From contig JAIQDT010000027.1 of NCBI GenBank assembly GCA_021521415.1, positions 2,875,001-2,939,000 on the forward strand: a DNA stretch of 64,000 nt, given 5' to 3'. Origin of the DNA: Bidens hawaiensis. Its lineage: Eukaryota > Streptophyta > Magnoliopsida > Asterales > Asteraceae. Made by a program: the position numbers and the translations under genes. Shown here piece after piece: positions 45,494 to 55,390 of the stretch. Below the pieces are notes generated by a model, which saw nothing but the letters and a program-made list of their open reading frames with translations, was not told where the DNA came from and did no database searches. The stretch's first letter is position 1. Every line of letters starts with the position of its first letter.

Positions 45494-45795
45494 CTGGTTT
45501 GAGGGATAATGGGTTTGTAACTGGGCAAGCAATGAAAAGGGCTGAAACGAAGATGGTGGAGAAACATGCTAAAGCCTGCGAAGAGAACCAACATGTTTTT
45601 GTCCATCTGGCTTTTGATACCTTTGGTTCCTTGGCACAGGAAGCTATCCGTTTCCTAACCAGGGTCCAACGGGTTGTGCATAGCAATGTGTCGACTCCAA
45701 AGGGGCAGGTGTATGTCTTTAGCAGGTTAGGGTTTGCAATTCAGAAAGGGGTGGCGGCGCAGCTTGTTGCCCGCCTACCTGCTACGTTGATGTAA
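45442..45795 (+). pseudogene. endonuclease-like C-terminus of the non-LTR element (shifted frame)
   Basis: Continues the RT protein after a one-base shift in the G/A run near 45450. Joined across the shift, the region shows R-P-x-D, about 14 residues, then VDLT, just after a Cys/His knuckle. This order is characteristic of the restriction-like endonuclease of R2-type non-LTR elements (R/K-P-D ... D/E). The frame ends with LAFDTFGSLAQEAIRFL and QKGVAAQLVARLP and stops at 45793-45795, shortly before the A-run. Endonuclease assignment is inference from motif order and needs a profile search. Confidence 0.5.
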
Positions 45796-46302
45796 TATCT
45801 ATGTTTAAAAAAAAATTAGCTTATGTGTTGAAAAAAAACCAAATTGACTAAAAAGGACACTCTTTTTTAAATGAAGTGTAATAAGTTTTGAGGGTTAGAA
45901 GGGTGTAATAGGTAAATAAAACACATTAAGTTAATAAGTTAGAGATTCCTAACTTTTCAAACACTTTATTTGTCTTCCCCATAATTTAAAACCCATAAGG
46001 CCTTATGGTTGGCCAAACACCTTATACACCTTATTAACTATTCAAAAAGTTTATAAGTTATAAGTTGATGAAAATAAGGAATCCCAAACACCCCCTTAAT
46101 CCGACTCGGTAAGCTTCAATTGAGTGTTTTCCGACAATGATTAAGTGAAAATGGGATTTGATTATACATTTTTACTAACTCTTTGTTTATTGTGTAGGTT
46201 ATAAATTTGTCAAAGAACAGGTTGGAAATTTCTTCTTATCTTCTTCAAATTATAACTTGAAATTAGTTAAAGATGTGAACTTTAGGCTAATTTATGCTTT
46301 GA

Positions 46303-46324
46303 ATGTGTTTGTTTGTTTGTTAAG
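46303..46324 (+). promoter_or_regulatory. candidate 3' splice acceptor before the aORF (element B)
   Basis: A T/G-rich tract, GTGTTTGTTTGTTTGTTAAG|ATATGG, precedes the aORF ATG at 46327. A second YAG, TTTATTGTGTAG, lies at 46186-46197 and is also conserved in the inverted copy near 58700. Confidence 0.45.
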
Positions 46325-46326
46325 AT

Positions 46327-47134
46327 ATGGTGGAGGATGATGAACCGACCTATCCATTTGAGCACAAGCACAACATGTGCGCTTTATTGCAAGTGATTCC
46401 TGACAATCAAGAAGTAGCTGTTTTGATCAGTGGCTTCAACAATCAAATATACGATTTGCCTTGACCGAGTGCCCGGTGATATACAAAAATCATTTACTTG
46501 ATTTTTGCGCTCAGCACAATTAGTTGATGATATAAACGGTAGGCGAATAGAGGCTACCGTGGCAAGGCAAGAAATTCAAGTTACTGAGCAAATGATTAGA
46601 AGATGCCTGGAACTACATGATGATGATCACAATTCCATACACTTTACAACGGATCATCTTCTGAAGATATTTGTGCATACGATGGGATATCAGGAGAACA
46701 TGAAGGAAGGAAAATTCCAGAAGCGAATGTTACCAAATTTGTACCGTTACCTGATTCATCATTTGATCCAGGGTTTTGTCCCAAGAAAGGGATCTTGGAC
46801 TCTAATGAGTCGTGATTTAGCAAATGCCACAATTGCTATAGTCTTTGATCTGCCATTCAACTTTTCGAAGATGATTTTTGATGGAATGGTGAGCATCTTG
46901 AAGAAGGCTAACAAAGACAGATTTCTAGCCTATCCAAGGTTTCTACAGATTATCTTCAACCATGAGCTTCACGATTTACCCACAATGGGTACAACACATG
47001 TGCTGCAGAACCCAAATACATTCAAAAGGATTGCTAATCCGGCTAGCACTAGCAATTTATTCCTAATGTTGATCTTCATGTACTACCATGGTTGGTGGAC
47101 CATGATACTGAGATTATGCCGGTGCTTGAGTTAA
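46327..47134 (+). pseudogene. aORF of element B, N-terminal domain
   Basis: Begins MVEDDEPTYPFEHKHNM, followed by LLQVIPDNQEVA. Frameshifts near 46435 and 46500 break the start, and the frame is open from 46505. The order of blocks matches the A/C-family aORF despite low identity: HNM near the start, then a DHLLKIF-GY block, HHLIQGFVPRKGSWTLMSRD, FNFSKMIFDGM and FLAYPRFLQIIF. This shows that the two copia families carry the same extra gene. No transmembrane or signal sequence is seen. I recall similar proteins being annotated in Asteraceae genomes as longin-like, which I would not trust as a function. Confidence 0.7.
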
Positions 47135-49829
47135 CCTCAGAGGAGGAGGATGATGAAATGGAGGTTGATGATGATGAAAGTGATGATGATGGAGATGCAG
47201 GTGATGGTAATGAAGGAGGAGCTGGAGGAGTTTGGATTGAGAATGTAGAAGATCAGGGGGAGAACCAACCTATGCCAACACCACCAACCACACCTATAGC
47301 CACACCACCTCACTCACAACTACCCAACCTATCCAAATCCCACCTGAAACCGTAAACCTTAGCCCACCTCACAACATTACCCAGCCTACCCATGAACCAA
47401 ATATTCTAGACACTCTTCCCACAAACTTATAAACCTTCCCATACCCACCTATTACATCCCTAATACATTCACAAACCACAGACCAACCCATTCCACCTAC
47501 ATTCACAATAAACCCATTGCTTTTCACAACTGAAAAACATTTTTGATAACCCTAACCCCTCCCCACTGACCCAATCCTTCCACAAACTAACCCTTTACTC
47601 GAACCTTTTCCTTTATCACCACCTGAGAGCCCTCCCTTTAATACCTTTTTGCTACAAAGAAGTTTTGATTTAATATGTCAGAACATTGAGTTGAGAGGAG
47701 AAAATACTGATTTAAAAATGGAGAATGATGACTTGAAAGCTCAGTTGTCTCAGGCGCTTACAAAGATTCAAACCCTAGAGCAGGAGGTTGAGAAGACCTT
47801 AGCTGCCCCAAAAAAGGGGGAGAATATTTCAACTGATAAGGCAACTGGAGATAATGAGGAGAATGTCATAGTAAATGTGGAAAGTGAAGCTGTAGCTGAT
47901 GATGGTTTGAAAAACATCTTGAGCGCCTATGGTGATAGTGAACATGAGGAAGATAGTGGAGGGAGAATGATTTTTGATGATGATTATGAAGGTGATAGAT
48001 CTGAGGATGATGAACAGAACTATGATGTGAATAACGAAGTGTGGAACACTGTTGAAAGAGATGATGATGATGATTTATTAAGAAAGGAGAGAGACATGGA
48101 GGATGAAATGGAAAATTTGAATACTGATGAAGTGGGTACAACAGATGTTGCTACTTATTTACAAACTGATATCATGACAGATGTTATGACTACCACTGAT
48201 ATACAAACTGACATTATGACGGATGAAGGAGCTGATACTAAGGAACTTGTACTTACAGAACAAGAAACAAATGAAGTAGGTTCCAAGAGAGTAGAGCAGG
48301 ATGAGAAGATGGATGATTTGGAGAATGATATTGGTAACTTTCCCTCAGAAACAGAAATCGTAAAGAAAAGAAGATTGGAAAAAAGGGAAGCTATTGTTGA
48401 TGAGAATGAGGGGAATGAGCCTATTAAGGCAAATGTTGATGAAGAAGAGGAGGATGAAAATGCTGCTGCTGCTAGAAGGCTTAAGAAAGTTTTAAACAAA
48501 ACTAGTGAGAGGGAATACATTGCCCAAACCCTAACTGTAGAAGAGCTGGCAGGACAGGAAATTTTGATTGAACAGACAAACATTGCCATAATTTTGGATC
48601 AAGAGGAGAATGAGGACCAAGAGGTCGTTGAAACTTTGATAAAAATGAAAAAGGCTGAAGAGGTTGATAATTACTTAGCTATGGTTGTGAGTATGTTCAG
48701 TCAATCACAAAAACAACCTGACAATGAACCTGAGAAGGAAACTAAGAGAGTTGAACAAGAAGAATCCTCAAAGAAGGGGGAAACTGGAGAAACAATAAAA
48801 GAGATGAAAGAAAAGCTCTCCAAGTTACATGAAGAGTTTGCAACAAAGGTGAACATGTTTTCAAAGATATATACAAGAAAAAGGAAAGCTGATGAACAAG
48901 CTGAAAAAGAAAAATCAGCTAAAAGAAGTAAATGGGATGAAAAGAATGAGTATTTTGTTGAAGAGATGGAAAGCCCTTTGAGGTCTGATCCAATCAAGAT
49001 AGTAAGGCCTGATGATTTACCTAATCTAAACAAAGCTAAATGGAATGATGAATATGAGTATTTTGCTGCAAGTCAAGAGGAGCAGGCAAGTACTATAAGG
49101 CCTACTCCAATTCAGGTTGTTAGGCCTGAGAATTTACTCAATCCTGAAGAGGCAAAAATTGATGTTGTGAATGAATCAACTGAGAAGGAAGATACATCAG
49201 AACATGACATTGATGATGAGGAACAAGGTGATAAGACTGTTGAGGCTGAAAAAGTTGACATTGTGTCCCCACATGTTGAAATGTCAAATGAACAAAGGGC
49301 AAATATTCAACAAAGTTTAGATGAAGCTCAAAGGAAAAATCCATTGATTATGAAATTAACTACATTTAGACATAAGTTAGAAGATCTGGCTCCACTTTCT
49401 AAGGAGGAGTTGAAGAATTTGAATGTTAAGGAAAATTATGAGATTAAGAAGAGAATGCAGAAAAAGAACCGTGAATCCTTGAGGTATAGAGAATATCTAA
49501 GAGGATGTGGGTTCTCAGAAAAGGATTTGACTAAGATGACCTTCAAACAACTTGAAGAACACTTTACGTTGTATAGAGAGAGAAGGGAAAAAGAAGAAAA
49601 TGAAAGGCTGAAAGAAAAAATTGAAGAATTGATGAAAAAGTATGGAGGAAAATGTAGTTACTTGATTGATAGAGGTATGGCACCTGAATTGGTAAGCAGT
49701 TTGTCAAAAGCCGCAGTTGAATCTCACTACAACAGACTTTCAAAGAAAGAGAAATCAAAGAGAGATCAACCTGAACCCTCTGTTAAGCAATCAAGGGGAG
49801 ATCAATTTGAACCTCCTGTCAAGAAATGA
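47135..49829 (+). pseudogene. aORF of element B, acidic coiled-coil middle
   Basis: 47135-47640 is a broken acidic then Pro/Thr-rich linker. From 47649 a 726-codon frame is open. It starts with a heptad-like coiled coil (NTDLKMENDDLKAQL, IQTLEQEVEKT), continues through long Asp/Glu-rich stretches and a short internal repeat of TDIMTD-type units (near residue 175), then Lys/Glu-rich segments with two related DPIKIVRPDDLPN and TPIQVVRPENLLN units near residues 450 and 490. Composition suggests an extended scaffold rather than an enzyme. Frame ends at 49829. Confidence 0.7.
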
Positions 49830-50998
49830 AGGATAATGATTCTAAGAGAGAAGCAAAAAGTTGAAATTGAAAAGAATGATTTGAAAAGAGCTTCAACACA
49901 AGACATTCCTATCCCAGTGGAACTAAAGCTAGAACTAGATGAACCACAGATCCATGGGAAAATGTGGAAATGACCAGAATCTTGAAAATGGTAATGGTGA
50001 ATCAAAAGAAAATGAAAGAAAATGTTTTTGACAATTTGGGTCAAGCACAACTGAAACAGCTGTTCTATGAACAGAAAATTGAATGGTAGAAAGTATTGTT
50101 AGAAGGCGTGAATCGTAGAAGCTTTATTGGAGGAAGATTTGTACTAGATGGACAGTTGAATGATAGGAAAATTTTGGATATGATTGGTAGATTACACAGG
50201 GATGGAGGTGAAAACCAAGCTGAACTGGTTAAAATTCCTACTGAGTTGATTGTAGGGATGTATAGAAAGACATTTGGAGTCACAGGGCCCACTAAACCAA
50301 TGAAGTCAATTCCAAAAAGGCCCTCTACTTCAAAGAGATACCCCTCAACAACCACGGGTGAGTCAAGTAGAGCTGGAAATCAAAGGGTTGAAAGGCACCA
50401 AACTGATATAGACTTGCCTATGATACTCTACTATGACTCTATCTCCAATACTTTGAAAGTGATCATGCAGAGGAGAAAACTGAGGGAGATCATTTTCATA
50501 GATGACTTTGCTGAATACAAAAGAGAACAACTTGAAATTATGGCCAATCTTGACTTGTATGATTATCACCAAAGAAACAAGATGGCTGGAAGACAACAAA
50601 ATGAACTGTCCAAATACCTGAGAGATGAAGGTGAAAAGGGATTTCCCTTATTGGACCAGAGAAGGAAGTGGGAGCTGACCAAGCATGAAAAGGAAAGAAG
50701 GGCCAAGCGCATAAGGAGTATAAGAAATGTTGAGTTTAACTTCCTTTTAGAAGTCAGAAAGAAAAACCCACAATCCATGTTAAACACTTGCATCAACATG
50801 AGTAGACGAATGACTCGTCCAAACCATGAAGTCCAGAAGAATGGTCGAATTGCTGAAATCGAATACAAAGAAAATGAAGGGCACTACATTCTTTGTATCT
50901 CTGATGGACTCATACAGGGCATTATGAGGAACGATGAAGATCTGACCTTTATAAGCAATGAAGATTTGAGTGACATATTGGAAATGACTATTCCTTAA
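49830..50998 (+). pseudogene. aORF of element B, C-terminal domain
   Basis: A stretch with stops (49830-50095) leads to a 300-codon frame, 50096-50998. It has PMILYYDSISNTLKVIMQRR near residue 108, LDLYDYHQRNKMAGRQQNEL near 150, a basic KEN-RRMTRPNHEVQKNG region near 240 and an end resembling that of the element C aORF (RNDEDLTFISNEDLSDIL against YDPMHLVNLSQADLQVL). The inverted copy at 57827-58562 preserves the same domain. The shared N- and C-terminal domains around a variable middle suggest that the ends carry the function, which is unknown. Confidence 0.7.
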
Positions 50999-51250
50999 AA
51001 CGACCCTCATTATCAAACATTGTCAATCTTCAAACAAAGAGCAGGTGCAGTGATTGTTGGAAGAAGACAAGCATCCCATAACGCAAGAAGATGAAGATTT
51101 TTAGAATAGGGTTTGCTTTGTAATGTCTACGGACAGAATTTGATTATGCAATATTTTGACTTTTTGATATGTAATTTGATTTCGATTTGATATGTATTTC
51201 GACTAAGTGTATGTAACCTTAGGGGTATTTTGGGACAGCTGAGGTGTTCC

Positions 51251-51265
51251 AATTTAGGGAGAGAT
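51251..51265 (+). other. polypurine tract of element B
   Basis: AATTTAGGGAGAGAT directly precedes the 3' LTR. The inverted relative has TAGGGGGAGAT at the same place. Confidence 0.7.
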
Positions 51266-52419
51266 TGTTGAGTCAAAGATTTGACTTGAATCAAGGGAGA
51301 TTGTAATCTTTTCAACACTCCCCAGAAATGGCTAAGTATGGAAACCGAGCACACTTGGAACTCCCAGCAAGGTATTATTTGTCCTAGCAAGGAATTTTGC
51401 CCTTCGGGCAAGGTGATCTTCTTGAAGTCTTCTTTAGTGTCAATCTGAGCAGGGTTCACTATGTCTAGCAAGGTTTTTCTTCATAGCCAAGCAAGGTTTA
51501 CTTCTGAGTAGGGTCTTTACTAACCAAGATTTTGAAGCCAAGTATTTGGAAGATCTAGCAAGGTATTCATCAATAAAACAATGGTCCGAGCATGCTTGAT
51601 GGAAGTTGATAAAGAATTATCTTAAGGACTTCATCAGGCAAAGTTCAACTCCGAGCAAGATACAGTGTTACCAACACACTTGGTTTTGCTAATACGTTAT
51701 TCTTTAACAAAGAGTTGAAAGGATTTCTGAAGAACAAGTTTGCTCGCTAGATCTTATCGGGCAAAGTCCGCTATGGTCAAGAAGATTGAAGTCTGCTAGG
51801 TGAGTATTTTCTAAGGAAAATACTCTAAGTAAAGTCTACGTGGAGAACTGTTCACCAGCACACTTCAAGGTTACCAGGTCTACTCGTAAAAGACAAAAGG
51901 CACAATGCCTACTCGGAGAAGACAAATGACACAAAGTCTACCCGGAAGACCTATTTTTACACTTAGTATAATTTTGAATATGTAATTTGATTATGTTCCT
52001 ATCATTAGGGTTTCTAGAAGTCAAGACAACTGTCAGGTAGTGGCAGACCTATAAATAGAATAATTTAGGGCACGCCTACCACGGATTTTGGCTACTTTAC
52101 ACTTTACAGACAAAAACGAATATTTTTTATTTGAGTGTGACGGCTGTCCTAGGATTGTACGGATAAACATTCCAAACAAGAAATCCTAATTGATTTTAAA
52201 TTTGTATGAACCTTTATATAAATGGAAATATTTTGAGTGATTGTTTGTGTTTGTTACATTTAAGATCGTTAAGCAACAATACTGTTTGTTTCTGATTCCG
52301 TCGTTTACAAACAGCTAATCTTACCAAAAATAGCAATGTCACTAACCTTCTTGTCGACATATTTATTGTCTGGGTTGTGACATTTATTGTGAGTTTGAGT
52401 GATCAATACGGGACCGACG
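51266..52419 (+). repeat. 3' LTR of element B (1154 bp)
   Basis: Begins TGTTGAGTCAAAG and ends GGGACCGACG (the 5' LTR ends in ...GACA). TATA is at 52050-52057. The first half has at least five AGCAAGG motifs plus variants (GAGCAGGGTT, GAGCATGCTT). The U5 half matches 9037-9703. Confidence 0.9.
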
Positions 52420-52590
52420 ATACTTACACGCTGCACACATACTTACACTATGCATACCTACTTACACGCTGCATACATATACGCTATATTCATATACTTA
52501 CACATACATATACGCCCTATCTAATGCGCTGCTTAGACTTATACGACGTATATACTTATACATCGTATATACTTATACGCCTGTATAAGT
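52420..52590. repeat. degenerate short tandem repeat
   Basis: Repeated variants of ACTTACACGCTGCATACATA and TATATACTTATACAT just outside the 3' LTR of B. Simple-sequence type, no coding signal. Confidence 0.7.
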
Positions 52591-53219
52591 CCAGTTGAGC
52601 TCCTTTATTCCCATTTTTGGGGTTTTTCTTTGATTCTGGCGTCGTCAGCCGCCATTAACCACCATGGTTGATCAGGGTTTGATAGTTTATAACCTAGGTA
52701 GCTTCGGGGTGTCCAGATCTGAGCTAAGGTGGTCCTTAAGCTCGTTTTTGGTTTAATAAACATCCGAATAAAGCTAGATCTAGATTCAAGCGGCTCATTA
52801 GGCATCCCGGGTCAGCGGTGTTGGGTTCTAATATGTTGGGTCAGCTGAGATAAATGATTTCTTACGGTTGGTCACGGATCGTTGTATAAAATAGAGTAGA
52901 GAGTGTTTGACTTGAGTATGTGTTTTTGATGGTGTAGGCTAAGGTGTAAAATGGATGAAAGATGGAAAGGATTATGGTTTAAGAGGTATTTATACTCCTT
53001 AAGCCCAAGGACCTTAGGCTCATCTTTGCTTTTAAGTTCATAATTAATTCCATCTATTCTTCTATCTTTATTATTTTATCATTATTATTATTCTATTAAC
53101 TCAATTTATTTCTTCCAACGCAAATAATATATTTAATTATTATTCTAGAAATTTGGTGATGTTACACCTTGTGACATCAATTAAACACACTCCATAAGCC
53201 ACTTAAAATTTATTAACCA
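52591..53219 (-). other. unassigned region with a possible minus-strand LTR promoter
   Basis: No ORF is supported. On the minus strand a TATAAATA lies at 52987-52994, downstream (in that orientation) of TGTCACAAGGTGTAACATCA near 53160-53180. That could be the start of a decayed LTR, but no partner is seen in the window. Confidence 0.25.
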
Positions 53220-53455
53220 ATCGCTTTCGGGTCAATTTGGTTCGGTTTATTCGATTAGTTTGTTGGTTTTCGCTTTATATCAGATAATAACCAAAACCAA
53301 ACATACGCTAACATTTTTGTTTACAATTATATGAATTGTTTGGTTCGATTCGATTAGCATAGGATACAAAAAAAAATGATAACCGATTTTGGGTTAATCG
53401 GTTTTTGTTTAATTTTAGTTCGATTTCAATTACTGGTTCGGTTATTTATCTACAC
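53220..53455. repeat. low-complexity GGTTCGGTTT-type repeat
   Basis: Degenerate runs of GGTTCGGTTTATTCG, AACCGATTTTGGGTTAATCG and similar. Common simple repeat in plant genomes; no gene. Confidence 0.6.
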
Positions 53456-54197
53456 TAATATTACAGTGGATGTGCAGTTAAAAGTAGTTTTTTTAGTCCG
53501 CATCAACTTTGATCTTCCATTAGAATGTACAAAAACAACCCTTATCTAAAATTAGACCCTCCCATAAATTCCAATAATGAATAAAAAAAGTTAACGTAGT
53601 CAAAAATTTTGGTATTGCCAGTTCAAAGTTGCACAGAATGCATCTTTTATAAAAATTACCTAGATCTTGGGTCTCATCTCTATGATCTTTGAGCCCTTTA
53701 AAACCAATGTGATATATATTTGCATTTAATTGGATATCGAATACTTTACAGTTTTTTAATTACAAAAACAGTTATATTTTTGATAACTGAATAAACTGTT
53801 TGACATTTAAAAAATTGTTTTTATGATTCAAGTTCCTATATAAGGTTCATTGATGTCAAGAACAAAATATACACACAACATGTTTTTACACAACCAAAAT
53901 ATCTTACGAATTCGTCGAAGAAGGTACATAAAGATTTTCGTCAGAATCAAGGTCGTCATCTTGGTTGATTTTTGTATCTTCAAAACAAATCCATACATAG
54001 GAAATTTCTGTTTTAGGACACTACTCGCAGGCCTCAATCTGTTAAGTTCCGTAAATATATTCTGTAATTCAAGTAAGTTTCTCCTTCGTAAACTATTTAT
54101 TGAATACAATTTTATATTTAGTTTGTGTTTGGGATTCAATTGTATTGATTAGTGACTTTTGGTAATAACAATCTAAAACAGAAATAAAGTGAGAAGA
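53456..54197 (+). other. leader or LTR remnant before a copia gag fragment
   Basis: AT-rich, with CTATATAAGG at 53837-53846 about 360 bp before the gag start. No clear iMet primer site. Small ORFs on both strands have no recognisable content. Confidence 0.35.
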
Positions 54198-55390
54198 ATG
54201 GATCAACAATCCATTATCAAATCACATGTGGAAAAACCTGAGAAATTCAAAGGTTCGGATTTCAGGAGATGGCAACAAAAGATGTTGTTCTATTTAACAA
54301 CTCTTCATGTTACCAATGTTCTCACCGATGACACTCCATCATATCCTCATGGAGAAGGATAAAATCCACCCACCGCTGCATAAATGACTGAACATGAAAG
54401 GGCAGTGGAATCTTGGAAAATTAATGAATATAATTGCAGAAATTATATTCTAAATGCCTTAGATGATTCCCTGTATGACATATATTCTACTTTTGCAACT
54501 AAAAGAGAAATATGGGAATCACTTGAGAAGAAATACAAAACTGAAGTGGCATGTTCCAAGAAATTAGTTGTTGGAAAATTTCAAAATTTCAGAATGGTGG
54601 ATACGAAATTTGTCCTCAAACAAGTGGAGGAACTTCAAATAATTGCACATTATCTTGAAATTGAAGGTATGGGCATAAACTCTAACTTTCTTGTTGGCAC
54701 AGTCATAGAAAAACTTCCAACTTCCTGGAAAAATTTCAAATTATATCTTAAACATCTAACCGATGATATGAGTTTTGAACAACTTATATTGAGAATCCGG
54801 GTTGAAGAAGATAATCGATTAAATGAGAAGGCTGATGAAAATTTCTTGGAACCAAGTGAAAACTTTATGAGCGAAGGAAATACATCAAAGCCTACTAATA
54901 ACAACTACAAGAAAGGGAAGTATGCATGCTCCAAAAATTTTCTCAAAGAAGGCAAGTACCATGTTCACAACAAGAAGAACTTAAAAAAATCTTCTGGTTC
55001 TTGATATGTTTGTGGAAAATATGGACATAATGCCAAAGATTGTTATCACAAGAAGGGTTATGGAGGCAATAATGGAGGAAACAATGGAGGGAACAATGGG
55101 AAAAATGGTGGAAATTCTGGTGCAGATACTTTTGGTCAAACCAATATGGTTGAATCACCAAATCAGTTTGTTTCAACAATTTAAACAAACATGGTATTCA
55201 TCTATGTGGATTGGTGAATTGATACCGGAGCAACAAAACATATTTGCAACTCTCTCACCATATTATCCACGTATCAAAAAGTCAATGATGCTGAAACAAT
55301 GTTTATGGGAAATGCAACTTCTGCAAATATCGAAGGAAAAGGAAATGTGAGGCAGAAGTTAACTTCTGATAAAGAACTTTGATGTATATA
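54198..55390 (+). pseudogene. gag and start of protease of another copia family (fragment)
   Basis: Starts MDQQSIIKSHVEKPEKFKGSDFRRW. After two stops (54361, 54382) the UBN2-like capsid core is open at 54384-55004 (LYDIYSTFATKREIWESLEKKYKTE, VIEKLPTSWKNF). A TGA at about 55003 precedes a zinc knuckle, YVCGKYGHNAKDCYHKKG. A Gly/Asn-rich stretch follows, then protease DTGATKHIC near 55218 in a shifted frame. The match ends near 55390 with no integrase or RT. This is a different copia branch from A-C, with a single knuckle and a shorter gag. It is a truncated remnant. Confidence 0.8.

Larger units (their letters stand above)
42083..45814 (+). mobile_element. non-LTR retrotransposon with RT and possible R2-type endonuclease
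   Basis: A 3.7-kb insertion bounded by a 10-bp target duplication and ending in an A-run (TTTAAAAAAAAA), as expected for target-primed insertion of a poly(A) non-LTR element. About 500 bp of 5' untranslated sequence precede a frameshifted protein of N-terminal zinc-binding-like region, RT, C-terminal zinc-knuckle and an endonuclease-like segment. There is no apurinic-type endonuclease upstream of RT, so it is unlike plant L1 or RTE elements. Low divergence of the RT frame (705 codons open) suggests moderate age. Confidence 0.8.
41971..46095. mobile_element. Tourist/PIF-like MITE (~383 bp) split by a non-LTR element
   Basis: The left end GGGTGTGTTTGGGATTCC (41971-41988) matches the complement of the right end (46078-46095) at 17 of 18 positions. 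Both sides are flanked by TTA (41968-41970 and 46096-46098), the usual PIF/Harbinger duplication. Subtracting the insertion at 42083-45814 and one copy of its 10-bp duplication leaves about 383 bp of AT-rich sequence with no ORF. It lies in the spacer of copia B. Confidence 0.8.
9037..52419 (+). mobile_element. Copia element B, old host element carrying nested insertions
   Basis: In order: truncated 5' LTR (9037-9703), iMet primer site, gag (10049-11072 continuing at 32605), pol (35092-38577), long spacer, aORF (46327-50998), polypurine tract and full 3' LTR (51266-52419). Two insertions interrupt it: copia C with its internal gypsy D in gag, and a MITE plus non-LTR element in the spacer. Without them it is about 17.7 kb, very large for copia, because of the spacer and the aORF. 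Size, extra ORF and LTR of about 1.15 kb resemble the SIRE/Maximus lineage; that label is inference. LTRs differ at about 33 of 460 compared positions, and every ORF has stops, so it is old and inactive. Confidence 0.85.

Noticed and set aside
41971..46095. A PIF/Harbinger-like transposon that carries its own reverse transcriptase
   Set aside because: ATTAGCTTAT at 42073-42082 and 45815-45824, plus the A-run before the second copy, show that the RT element is a separate insertion inside a small MITE.
41794..46160. Full CACTA transposon around the MITE
   Set aside because: Only one CACTACAAGAAAA-type end was found; no inverted partner and no transposase.
48155..48589. Minus-strand Ser-rich ORF inside the aORF of element B
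   Set aside because: It is the complement of the acidic Glu/Asp-rich coding stretch and has no independent support.
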